Virus record (IMG/VR): IMGVR_UViG_3300004369_000071
Location: 1-33,302 of that record
Reading direction: 5' to 3' (one strand)
Source of the DNA: a virus
Length of the DNA: 33,302 bases
The notes below the pieces were generated by a model, which was given only the letters and a program-made list of their open reading frames with translations, did no database searches and was not told the origin of the DNA. Of the stretch, positions 1 through 8,000 are shown one piece after another. Both the position numbers and the translations under genes were made by a program. The first letter of the stretch is position 1, and each line of letters opens with the position of its first letter.

Positions 1-71
1 GGTTCACCTACCTGTAATCCAGGAAGATTTGCAAGAAGACCTCTCTTAAACTGAATTACCGGAGACGCCAT
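1..71 (-). CDS. N-terminal fragment of a tail-fibre-like structural protein (partial)
   Basis: The gene starts at the ATG at 71-69 and runs off the left edge of the window. Only 23 codons are visible, beginning MASPVIQFKRGLLANLPGL and continuing QVGEP. From recall, this opening is common at the start of long cyanophage tail-fibre-like or structural proteins that continue into a glycine-rich 'GEPGFTTD' segment, so a host-recognition or tail appendage role is likely but rests on very few residues. It lies downstream of the gp13-gp16 block and has its own perfect TATAAATA late box 24 nt upstream. The Shine-Dalgarno is weak (TTGAG). Length and domains cannot be judged. Confidence 0.7.
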   Translation of the reverse strand, partial: MASPVIQFKRGLLANLPGLQVGE

Positions 72-94
72 TTACTCAATCACTATTTTTATAT

Positions 95-102
95 TATTTA
101 TA
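95..102 (-). promoter_or_regulatory. T4-type late promoter box TATAAATA
   Basis: The minus strand reads TATAAATA, an exact match to the T4 late promoter -10 consensus used by the phage sigma gp55 with the sliding clamp. It sits between the stop of the 76-aa gene (105-107) and the ATG at 71, so it would drive the partial tail-fibre-like gene. Confidence 0.7.
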
Positions 103-104
103 AT

Positions 105-335
105 TTAAAAGGCTCCCCCGTCTATACGTTCAAGTGTTAATTTATTTGGATCGACTTTCTCTTCAATAACCTGAACAATTGATGCAGGGACATCTGTACT
201 CAAACTTAACAGAGTATCGATGGTAATTGTTTCAAATTTGCCAGAGGTTGCGTTATATCTTACTAGATTCTTATTCTTTGATGCATTAAGAGTACCAAAA
301 TTATTACTATCCATATCTCTAAATCTTGTAGGCAT
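105..335 (-). CDS. Small structural-region protein, paralog of its upstream neighbour (76 aa)
   Basis: Unknown function. Its core (DMDSNNFGTLNASKNKNLVRY, then TSGKFETITIDTLLSLS) aligns directly with the 107-aa protein just upstream (EMGDTDFGTLDATKDGYIVSY, then TTDKFVLITADQLLSVA). Both end in a short 'xxxIDGGAF' or 'xxxLDGGTF' tail. The pair therefore looks like a tandem duplication, with this copy lacking the Ser/Lys-rich N-terminal extension. The start is well supported: GGAGG lies 9 nt upstream of the ATG, and the start overlaps the previous stop as TGATG. No signal peptide or membrane segment is visible. The 'FGTL...Y....KF..IT.D.LL' pattern recalls short linker or collar-like segments in cyanophage tail genes, but the role is not known. 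It probably acts in tail or fibre assembly, judging only from position. Confidence 0.8.
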   Translation of the reverse strand: MPTRFRDMDSNNFGTLNASKNKNLVRYNATSGKFETITIDTLLSLSTDVPASIVQVIEEKVDPNKLTLERIDGGAF

Positions 336-658
336 CAGAACGTGCCTCCATCAAGAGCAGTAAGTTGAACATCTCCCAAATTAAGTTCACCTTCCAACGT
401 AGTGATAAAGGTATCATCAATATCAGAATCTTCGGCTGCAACAGAGAGTAATTGGTCTGCCGTTATTAGAACAAACTTATCCGTAGTACTGTCATACGAA
501 ACAATATAACCATCTTTAGTTGCATCTAATGTTCCAAAGTCAGTATCACCCATTTCATCTAACTGAGATGGGCTGCGAGTTGAAGATATTGATAATGATT
601 TGGCTGGTGTTTTTTTAATAACACTAGATGTTGATTGTACCTTTTGGACTACCGTCAT
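335..658 (-). CDS. Small structural-region protein, longer tandem paralog (107 aa)
   Basis: Unknown function. Residues 1-32 are Ser/Thr/Lys-rich and probably disordered (VQKVQSTSSVIKKTPAKS). Residues from about 35 share the 'FGTLxAxKxxxxVxYxxxxxKFxxIxxDxLL' core and the C-terminal 'DGGxF' with the 76-aa gene that follows. The acidic stretch around residues 78-95 (EDSDIDDTFITTLEGELN) is absent from the shorter copy. The gene lies 4 nt after the 111-aa gene and overlaps the next start by one base (TGATG), so it sits mid-operon and is probably translated by coupling. No clear Shine-Dalgarno precedes its ATG. Duplicated small genes here suggest stoichiometric virion accessory parts; this is inference. 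Confidence 0.8.
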   Translation of the reverse strand: MTVVQKVQSTSSVIKKTPAKSLSISSTRSPSQLDEMGDTDFGTLDATKDGYIVSYDSTTDKFVLITADQLLSVAAEDSDIDDTFITTLEGELNLGDVQLTALDGGTF

Positions 659-662
659 TTGT

Positions 663-998
663 TTAAGTGGTAATTCCTGCAGTTACTAAAGCCATCCCTT
701 GAGTCAATCTAGATACGGCACCAGAGGAAGAAGTTAACTTCACATCATATAAGTATCTTCCCGGATTTAATGCAGAAGTAGATCCAGAAGTCATTGCAAT
801 GGCAACCTCTCCAGTTGAAGCTGTAATTGATACAGAAAACGATTTTGATGTTGTAGAGTCTGGATGTTTTTTGATTTGTGCCTTTCCAGTGTATCCAGTC
901 AAGTTTGAAGCACTTCCATCAGATTCTGTAGAAACGAAAGTTTCTGTAAAATCTGCACCTTGAGGAATGGTGATATTAATTGATGGAATTGCAGCCAT
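663..998 (-). CDS. BppU-like beta-rich structural protein (111 aa)
   Basis: The protein opens IPSINITIPQGADFTETF and continues through 'LTGYTGKAQIKKHPDS' to 'LNPGRYLYDVKLTSSSGAVSRLTQG'. This 'I.QG..F...f......d...LtGyt..aqik....s......f...i....G.v.i.l......l..G.y.YDv.l' arrangement is typical of the N-terminal beta-sandwich of phage baseplate upper protein (BppU) family proteins and their many free-standing phage relatives. From position, a role in attaching receptor-binding fibres or in tail decoration is likely. It is the first gene after gp16 and has a CTAAATA late box directly before it that overlaps the gp16 stop. The leader is very short (ATG about 15 nt from the box) with only a weak AAGAG as ribosome site. 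It is much shorter than true BppU, so it is one domain only. Confidence 0.72.
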   Translation of the reverse strand: MAAIPSINITIPQGADFTETFVSTESDGSASNLTGYTGKAQIKKHPDSTTSKSFSVSITASTGEVAIAMTSGSTSALNPGRYLYDVKLTSSSGAVSRLTQGMALVTAGITT

Positions 999-1011
999 TG
1001 CTCTTTTTTAA

Positions 1012-1434
1012 CTATTTAGTTTCTTCGTTCTTCTTATTTGCCTTTAAAAGTTTTGATAACTCTGCGGTAGAACCAACAAACAAGGCATTGGTAACACTAG
1101 TTGGGCCTCTATTTGGTTCCTCATCAAGATCTTTCATTTTCTTTTGAAGGTCTATTAGTTTATCTGTTGTATCTGCTACATTTTTAATCAACTGACCCGC
1201 AACTTCATAGGCTCGTGCAGAATCAGATTCTTGTGCAAGTTCAAGAATACCGTTAACGGCTTCTTGACCCTTTTCGATTAGAGAATAAAGATTACCCCTA
1301 GTATAGTCATAATCTTTTTTAATCTGGTCTACATCTTGTGATATCGCCTTGATTGGTTTTATTTCTTCTTCATCCATAGGGATAATGGAAGTTTCAATAT
1401 CAAGAGCATCTTCTATGGAATCGAAGTTTTTCAT
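1012..1434 (-). CDS. 16: gp16-like small terminase subunit
   Basis: Likely the small terminase subunit, which regulates DNA recognition and the gp17 packaging motor at the prohead portal. The central stretch, 'DYDYTRGNLYSLIEKGQEAV' followed by 'ILELAQESDSARAYEVAGQLI' and 'VADTTDKLIDLQKKM', matches the helical oligomerisation core of T4 gp16 as recalled. The N-terminal 35 residues are acidic and the C-terminus is Lys-rich (LLKANKKNEETK), as in other T4-like gp16s. At 140 aa it is a little shorter than T4 gp16 (164 aa). It follows gp15 by 7 nt, and a GAGG ribosome site overlaps the gp15 stop. The expected next gene, the large terminase gp17, is not adjacent: small tail-type genes come first. 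Confidence 0.88.
   Translation of the reverse strand: MKNFDSIEDALDIETSIIPMDEEEIKPIKAISQDVDQIKKDYDYTRGNLYSLIEKGQEAVNGILELAQESDSARAYEVAGQLIKNVADTTDKLIDLQKKMKDLDEEPNRGPTSVTNALFVGSTAELSKLLKANKKNEETK
1013..1019 (-). promoter_or_regulatory. Late promoter-like box CTAAATA overlapping the gp16 stop codon
   Basis: The minus strand reads CTAAATA, one base short of the T4 TATAAATA core. It overlaps the last codons and TAG stop of gp16 (ACT AAA TAG) and lies about 15 nt upstream of the ATG of the 111-aa gene. The same heptamer recurs before gp15, gp13, gp25 and the glycosyltransferase gene. Confidence 0.6.
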
Positions 1435-1441
1435 AATTACC

Positions 1442-2488
1442 TCAAACGTCTACACCTTGACCAGAACTATAATTCCTACCGTCAGTAAAGAATGAAACTG
1501 TTTCATTAAAACCGAAATCATCACCAGATACAATCAATGCATCATCTGCAGCATTCAGAATATCTACTGATGCATTCTGTTCGTGTTTTGCGGCCGCAGT
1601 TCCATCATATGATCTATAGACGGTAATATCTTGACCAGAAATAGATCTAATATACATAATTTCATCATCAATAATAATTCTATCACCCTTAGTGAAAGCT
1701 GTGGTACTGCTAAGAGTAAGTTTAGTCACCTCGGTACTTATAGAACTTGCAAGAACTGCGGAGTTGTCATTATTATAATCTTTTAAAGCCTGAGGAGTTG
1801 CAGTATATCTCTGAACTCTTCTAGCGGTTTGAATATTTGTACTATCGTAGTAATCCACATCGACCTTCTTGATGAGCCCATCGGTGCTGTTTGCGACAGG
1901 GCCAAATAGATAAGTCTTTGCAGTGAATCTTAATGTATGTATGAGGATTCTTCTAGTATCAAATCCACCTTCATACTGATCATTTTGTGTAATGCTTTCT
2001 AATACAATTGGAACATCCTTTTTCTCACCAATCGAACTAATCAGATTAATTGTCACATTGAAAGCTGGTTGAAAGTAAGGAAGTATCTGTTCGATAATTT
2101 GTAAAGAATCATCATTTAACTTTGTCATAACATTAAGTTCAAATGCCACATTATAAGGAACTGGCATATAAACTTTCTTAACGCGAGAACTTGTGTCAAC
2201 CGCGACAAAAGTTTGCGTAATACCTGTTTTTCTTGAAGGGTCATACTGAAGACCAGTCATCTCAAAAGACAAACGTGGTAATGTTAAAGCAATCTCTCTA
2301 TTCAGAGATGGTTGTTGCTCAATTCTTGCTAAGAACTTCTGAATTGGGCCATAAGCAAGAGGCACTTTTAATACACTAAAGTCAACTCCATTTGCATCTT
2401 TATGATGAATCTGGATGTCATTAAAAATCGTACCGAAAGCAATAACTGTCTTTCTGAGTATTTCGTGATAAAAATAAGTGCCTAACAT
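1442..2488 (-). CDS. 15: gp15 tail-sheath stabiliser with an added C-terminal module
   Basis: gp15 forms the hexameric ring that caps the tail tube and sheath and joins the tail to the neck. Residues 1-25 (MLGTYFYHEILRKTVIAFGT) and the motif QIIEQILPYFQPAFNVTI at 130-147 match T4 gp15 (QIVEQILPYFQPHFNTT, recalled) very closely. Residues 176-212 (DTRRILIHTLRFTAKTYLFG, DGLIKKVDVDYYD) follow the same fold. At 348 aa it is longer than T4 gp15 (272 aa). The extra length is a module at about 246-313 with the pattern 'LTLSSTTAFTKGDRIIIDDE...DITVYRSYDGTAAAKH', which also appears in the giant baseplate proteins here. The gene has a CTAAATA box 18-24 nt upstream and no clear Shine-Dalgarno. Confidence 0.93.
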   Translation of the reverse strand: MLGTYFYHEILRKTVIAFGTIFNDIQIHHKDANGVDFSVLKVPLAYGPIQKFLARIEQQPSLNREIALTLPRLSFEMTGLQYDPSRKTGITQTFVAVDTSSRVKKVYMPVPYNVAFELNVMTKLNDDSLQIIEQILPYFQPAFNVTINLISSIGEKKDVPIVLESITQNDQYEGGFDTRRILIHTLRFTAKTYLFGPVANSTDGLIKKVDVDYYDSTNIQTARRVQRYTATPQALKDYNNDNSAVLASSISTEVTKLTLSSTTAFTKGDRIIIDDEIMYIRSISGQDITVYRSYDGTAAAKHEQNASVDILNAADDALIVSGDDFGFNETVSFFTDGRNYSSGQGVDV

Positions 2489-2505
2489 ATCAAACGTTTT
2501 TTAAG

Positions 2506-2512
2506 TATTTAG
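2506..2512 (-). promoter_or_regulatory. Late promoter-like box CTAAATA before gp15
   Basis: CTAAATA on the minus strand overlaps the end of gp14 (stop at 2509-2511) and lies 18 nt before the gp15 ATG. It is the same heptamer, with similar stop-codon overlap, as the box before the 111-aa gene. Confidence 0.6.
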
Positions 2513-3912
2513 AAAGTGCCAAATGGGTTCCTTTCCGTAAAGTCTAATATTGCATCTGCCTCTCTTTCAATGTCTTCATTATCGCCATATTGATTTGCTG
2601 TCAAATTGAGTGCAGTTGCAAATCCTGTTGGCGTATTTGTGTCAATTGATTTGATTATATAAACAGCACCAGATTCCTGACCTGTGACTTTATCGCCAAC
2701 CTTAAAGTCGAGTGATGTAATACTAGCAACGTCCAGAGTTTTAGTTGCAGCACTCCAAGTTTTAACTCTTGCACTTTGAGTAGAACCAACACCAACTCCA
2801 GATTGGAAGAGTAATCTTTCATTGAAAATGTAAGTTCCTACGCCAATAGTTGTGGCTGCACCGATTGTGATAGTTGGCGCCGAAGTGTATCCACTACCTG
2901 CATTACTAATATAAATCGCACTAATTGTTCCACCTGCTCCAAGAATAGCTTCACCTGCTGCAGTAGTACCACTCGGTGGTGCAGAGAATGTAACCGTTGG
3001 TGTGGTTGTATATCCAGAACCACCACTTGTGATTGTAACAATACCAACAGATCCAAGTGTTGTAATTCCTGCGGTAACAATACCACTTCCTGGTACAGAA
3101 ACAGTCGGAATGCCTAGGTATCCACTACCAGGATTAATCAACAGAACTCTATTGATTGAATATCCTGTAGATATTCCAGATGTTTCCGTCATAATTCCAA
3201 TTGCCGTTGCACTCACACCTGGTGAAGTGCTGATTGAAACAGTCGGAGCGCTGAGATATCCATAACCATCATTTTGCACAAACAATCTCTGAACAGCACC
3301 ATAAACAACACCAGTATTTGCAGTTGCAGTACTTCCAATACCAGACATAACAATTCTGGTCATATAACCTTCTGTCTGTACTATCACATCGACTTCATCA
3401 ATGCCAGTATCGAGAACTTCATCTTCATATTCGAAGAGTTCACAAGTTAGTTCATACACATAGAGTTTCTGAAGTTGATAAAATGGTTTTTCAAACTCTA
3501 CATATTTGATTTCTAAAAGTTTCTCGCCGAGTGGGAACCAAATCAGATCACCCTCTTTTGGTCTTTCGGTTAGAACATAATCTTTTGTATTTGATTTTAG
3601 GAATGGTGAAATATAACTTTTAAATCTTTCCTTTGAGATAATTAAGTTAAACTCCTCAGTGGCTCGAATACCAAACTTAGTCAGAATGTCTCCTTGACCA
3701 GTTGGCCCATCAAAGTTTGCAACGTAAGCTTCAAGTGGAAATGTCTGGTCAAAAACTGATTGAATGACCTCTTTCATCACAGTTTTTGATGAAAGAATCT
3801 TTCGTGGAATGTAATAACACTCCACACCATACATTCTTAACTGTTCGTTAATCAGATCTTGAACAAGGTTCTGTTCTCCTTGAGACCCTTGTAGGAAAAA
3901 TGGATTTAACAT
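2509..3912 (-). CDS. 14: gp14 neck protein with an inserted repeat domain
   Basis: gp14 is a neck component that, with gp13, completes the head and connects it to the tail. Residues 1-175 carry the family core (YYIPRKILSSKTVMKE, then PLEAYVANFDGPTGQGDILTKFG, then 'GDLIWFPLGEKLLEIKYVEF' and 'YELTCELFEYEDE'). The final 25 residues (EDIEREADAILDFTERNPFG) are the usual cyanophage gp14 tail. At 467 aa it is far longer than T4 gp14 (256 aa). The surplus lies at about 180-400 and contains four repeats with the pattern 'v.I.n.GsGYxxxPtvti' at about 209-226, 256-274, 290-309 and 331-350. The same repeat occurs in gp8 and both giant proteins. The start overlaps the gp13 stop by one base (TGATG). Confidence 0.92.
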   Translation of the reverse strand: MLNPFFLQGSQGEQNLVQDLINEQLRMYGVECYYIPRKILSSKTVMKEVIQSVFDQTFPLEAYVANFDGPTGQGDILTKFGIRATEEFNLIISKERFKSYISPFLKSNTKDYVLTERPKEGDLIWFPLGEKLLEIKYVEFEKPFYQLQKLYVYELTCELFEYEDEVLDTGIDEVDVIVQTEGYMTRIVMSGIGSTATANTGVVYGAVQRLFVQNDGYGYLSAPTVSISTSPGVSATAIGIMTETSGISTGYSINRVLLINPGSGYLGIPTVSVPGSGIVTAGITTLGSVGIVTITSGGSGYTTTPTVTFSAPPSGTTAAGEAILGAGGTISAIYISNAGSGYTSAPTITIGAATTIGVGTYIFNERLLFQSGVGVGSTQSARVKTWSAATKTLDVASITSLDFKVGDKVTGQESGAVYIIKSIDTNTPTGFATALNLTANQYGDNEDIEREADAILDFTERNPFGTF

Positions 3913-4754
3913 CAGCCTATCATATCAAGTGGAGGCATTTCGTATGTTGATGACATTTTGGATTCTATCTCCAGCAATTCTCTTACACCATCTTCATAGA
4001 TCTGTCTTCCATTTAATTGAACACCGCCTGGCAGTTGAACACCCTGAAACTTAATCAAGTTCATACCCCACTGTTTCTTGCAAAGTGCAGTGAAGTATTT
4101 TTTCAAGAATGGATCATTATAGACTCTGGTAAAGTCATTGGGATCCAGAATCCTGAAACAGTCCATTACAAAGTAGTCTCCAACAGTAACCTGAGCCCAA
4201 TCGGTATCAATGTATAGTCTATCTTGACGAATATTAAAACGATACCTCATATCTGGGTTCAAGAGGAAACTGATATCCTCAAGATATGTTTGAACCATAG
4301 AATATTGTAACAAATCAACAGAACTAAATTGATAAAGATCATTCAAGAAAAGTTGATACTTGATATTAAACAAACCATCATAAACAGTGTCAGAACGAAT
4401 CTTAAAAATATTATTGATACCAATAACTGATGGTGGGACTTGAATATAGTTACTATTCTCTTCCAGTGAAAAGGTTACACCTACTCCAGCAATAGTTGAA
4501 GATGCACTAGTAGTTGCAATACCAACCGAAGAACTGGCACCCCCGGCACGACCTCTATCAATGTCTGCTTGGGTAATTTTATACTTTAGATATACTCTTG
4601 CAATTCCATCATAATGTCTCTCTTGAAAGACCTGAATTGCATCATCCAAAAGGTCTTCTAGTTGTTCATCGGCAACGTTGATTTCCAGAACAGGATAACC
4701 AAGTTGTCTCTTGGCATAATCTATTAAGCCTTGTCTTGAACTTGGTTGAGCCAT
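3912..4754 (-). CDS. 13: gp13 neck (head completion) protein
   Basis: gp13 binds the portal vertex after DNA packaging and, with gp14, makes the site where the tail docks. The N-terminus MAQPSSRQGLIDYAKRQLGY, followed by PVLEINVADEQLEDLLDDAI and 'FQERHYDGIARVYLKYKIT', is the conserved T4-like gp13 opening. The remainder (IKFQGVQLPGGVQLNGRQIY, and the C-terminal SKMSSTYEMPPLDMIG) is also typical of cyanophage gp13. Its length of 280 aa is close to T4 gp13 (309 aa). A short Gly/Ser/Ala-rich loop near residues 68-90 (GRAGGASSSVGIATTSASST) probably lies at the surface. An AAAGGA ribosome site with 7-nt spacing supports the start, and a CTAAATA late box lies 20 nt upstream. It is followed directly by gp14. 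Confidence 0.94.
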   Translation of the reverse strand: MAQPSSRQGLIDYAKRQLGYPVLEINVADEQLEDLLDDAIQVFQERHYDGIARVYLKYKITQADIDRGRAGGASSSVGIATTSASSTIAGVGVTFSLEENSNYIQVPPSVIGINNIFKIRSDTVYDGLFNIKYQLFLNDLYQFSSVDLLQYSMVQTYLEDISFLLNPDMRYRFNIRQDRLYIDTDWAQVTVGDYFVMDCFRILDPNDFTRVYNDPFLKKYFTALCKKQWGMNLIKFQGVQLPGGVQLNGRQIYEDGVRELLEIESKMSSTYEMPPLDMIG

Positions 4755-4765
4755 TCATCTATCCT

Positions 4766-5002
4766 TTATTGACTATTTAGTTTCTGAACTATGACAGACA
4801 ACATATCTTTGATGTCTCCAATGTCACCCTTTACATTGTCTAGTTCTTGTTTCATTTGTTCAAACTCTTCACTTTTCTTTTCAAGTGCATCTCTTCTAGC
4901 AATGTAATTTTCATAAGCACTTCTATCTCTATTAACAATGGCGGTGGAATTTGGGTCTCGATAGAGACCCGTATATCCCTCAACTGGAATGTATTCTTTC
5001 AT
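4766..5002 (-). CDS. Small coiled-coil protein between baseplate and neck genes (78 aa)
   Basis: Unknown function, but the position between the DUF4815-type protein and gp13, and the opening MKEYIPVEGYTGLYRDPNST, look like a protein conserved in cyanophages at this locus. Residues 1-30 are a compact head containing 'GLYRDPNSTAIVNRDRSAYE'. Residues 35-77 (RRDALEKKSEEFEQMKQELD, then 'VKGDIGDIKDMLSVIVQKLN') form a heptad-rich helix, so it should oligomerise as a coiled coil. The start shares one base with the stop of the 2579-aa gene (TAATG). Its last codons contain the late box for gp13. A chaperone, scaffold or minor virion part would all fit; nothing in the sequence decides between them. Confidence 0.82.
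   Translation of the reverse strand: MKEYIPVEGYTGLYRDPNSTAIVNRDRSAYENYIARRDALEKKSEEFEQMKQELDNVKGDIGDIKDMLSVIVQKLNSQ
4774..4780 (-). promoter_or_regulatory. Late promoter-like box CTAAATA before gp13
   Basis: CTAAATA on the minus strand lies inside the last codons of the 78-aa gene (CTA AAT AGT CAA TAA), 20 nt upstream of the gp13 ATG, and is followed by a good AAAGGA ribosome site. It would start a neck-gene transcript (gp13, gp14 and onward). Confidence 0.6.
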
Positions 5003-8000
5003 TATGCAAGTGCGATAGCTCTAAGATCTTTAATGTATGGTGGCTCAGACTGATTAGTTCCGATGATATCAATCTTAATTTGGAACTTAGTAAACTTAGG
5101 CAGAGGGCCACTTGTAAAGAGATAATCTTTGAATGAAAGATCAGAACTTGATGTGGTCACTGCATCTGGTTTACCGTCTTTCGCTGATGGATCTTTAACC
5201 GAGCCAGACTGAGTAAAGTTGTTATTTCCAGGGAAGAGTTCAAAGTTTTGATTCAAACTATTCTCAGTAGAACCCTCAGACATAATCTTGTAGAACACGC
5301 GAATGTCTGCTGATGGTCTTCTAAAAGCAGCAAACTGAACTCTCAGTGAAGTCGCTGGATTCTCCAGAACAACCAATCTAGAAACATAGGTGGAAGCGCA
5401 AGGATCTTTACCAGTAAGTTTAACTCTAGAATCAGTTGCAAAGTTGGAAACAGGGCTATTCAGTCTGTTTGTGGTTGTGATTACACTCACGCGATCAAGA
5501 TCAACAACTGGAGAAACATCAGAATCACCACTCACCATAATTGTTTCGAGAGTGAATGACTTGTTACCGGGTAATCCAGAGAGTTTGTCATCTTCATTAA
5601 CCTTAGATGCAATCAGTCTGGGAGTATCAAATGTGTTTTGACCTCCAAGATCAATGGAGACAAATCCATTATCAACGAACGATTCTTCGTTTCCTGAAAC
5701 ACTGGTTGCAGAAGTTGTTCTAACCCTACCCGACAGTGAAGTGCCTGGAGGAGTCAGAGTCTGAATGTTTGGCGTAAGCGTCTCAAATTGAATATTTTGT
5801 GTAGCCGTAATTTCCGAGCCACCGGTTTGTTTTGTATTTGTAAAGTATCTGTTTGGCAATGAACCACCACTTCTGTTGGTTCCATTTTGAGACATATTAA
5901 TCTTGAGATGATAATAATCAAGATCCTTTGGATTTGGAACAGTTACTGCTGGATTATACATATCGTGAGTTCTATTGATTCTTCTCAAAGAAACTCCACC
6001 CAACTCATACTTTCTTACTTCTGTTCCAGTTGGATAACTGAATGAACCAGTTCCATCAATTCCTCTGGTGGTAATACCAGTGATTGAACCAGAAGCTGTA
6101 CCAGTGTAAGAAATAATTTCATTACCAATTTTCAAGAATCCATAGTTTGTTGTGCCAACACCAACTCCTTCGAAAGTATCAAAGTTTGAAGAAGAAACAA
6201 TTGAAATATCTGCGGTTGAATTGGCATCAAAATCTGCAGTCAGAGTTGTGACTGGTACGTCAGATTCTACACCAGAAATTGTTACCAAGTTATTGAAGGC
6301 GTGCATTCCGTGTGAACGGTGAAGAACTTTAAAATGCAGACCATCATAAGTTGAGTCAACATCAAAGGAACTAATTGTACAAGCATTACCAACAACAACT
6401 ACGTTAGAACCATTGTCAAAGGTGACCGTTCCGATACCAGTTACAAATGAACCTTGAATGTTGTCAAGAATAAGAGTGTTGAGGGAGGTTACGATACCAA
6501 CAGAGAGAACTGCACCACTACCATTACCCAAACCAAGAGTAGTTACGCCTACAGTATCACCAACTGCAAAGTTTCTTCCACCATTTGTTACAGTTACGCC
6601 AGATATTTGACCATTAGTAACAGTAACGTTACCAACCATACCAACACCAGAACCTGTCAGAGCTCTAAGTGGAACACTGGAGTATGTCAGACTTCCACTT
6701 GAAGGCGTGTATCCAACACCAGCATTAGTGATGGAGAAGGTTTGTGAACCAACACTTGCAATACCTGCAGTATTAACCAGTTTTGCAGATGCATTCAGAT
6801 TACCAGATTGAGTAATAGTAACACCTGGAACTAATCCAGCTGGAGATGCAAATGTACTTCCAAGTCCAACAACAGCCCTTCTTGAAAGAATCTCGATTGG
6901 ATTGGATGGAAGAGTAATTACCTGTTTGTTACCCTCGTTCAGAACTGGATTGAAGAATCTAGCGGCTCCTGGTCTTGTATCAAAGACTGCCTTATAAAGA
7001 GTCATCTTCAGATCTTCATACTGACTTGGATCCCAAGTTCCACCATTTTGTGACTTGAACAGAGATCCGAGATAAGGTTGTTGACTAATAACAATCTGTT
7101 GAGCATCGAGTAGTTCAACAGTTGAGATGTCAATCTCACCCATTCTTGCAATCCAAGCTCTATAATTTGTAGAATCACTCAGAAGAACAACTGCATACTC
7201 AGTTTCTCCTGTGAGATAAACTGGAGAACTAAATGTGAATCTAGTTGCTACAGATGCATTTTCTGAAATATTAACTCTGTTTGGTTCCAATTCAACAACA
7301 CTAAATGGTAAAACTTTGGATGTTGGTAATCCAGTGTCTACTGTTCTGACTTCAAGAATAACTGGTAACGTATCATCTTTTGACTGGAAGAAAACATCAA
7401 CACTTGTCAAGAATACACCAGTTGCTTCACTAACCGTGAACGTTTGTGCAAGAGGGTCACGTCTCGGAGCTGGAGCTGTAACGTTTGTTACGTTATTGGT
7501 AACGTTGGTAACGTTGGTAATATTGAAAATATTTTGTTCAACAACGTCAATGTCAACACCAGTAACTCTTTGAGTTGCAATTTGAGCAGTATCTACATCT
7601 ACGACTTGAGCCAAAGTATCCGTATTAACGGTTAACCTATCTGGGCCAAGTTGTCTAGAAGTTGTATCTCTCAGAACTCTGGTGTCGGTATGATCAATTC
7701 TACTAATTTGTGGAACTCTTGTACTTAAAACTTGTTCCTGAACCGTCTGAAGTTCGCCCTGTGCATAGAAGTTAACTTCTGCAGAACTACTTACCAATCC
7801 AGCAATTAACGTATTTACAGAACTGGTTGTAAACTTGAGAGTCTTCGTTCCAGTTTCCCATCTTGGGTTGGATAAACGATTAGGATCTGGAATCAAGAAA
7901 GAACCTTGAAGTTTTCCAATCGCATCACTAATCAATCTTGCATTGGAAACAGTCGCCTGAGCTCTACTTGTTTGACCTCTCAACAACATACCATTTCTAA

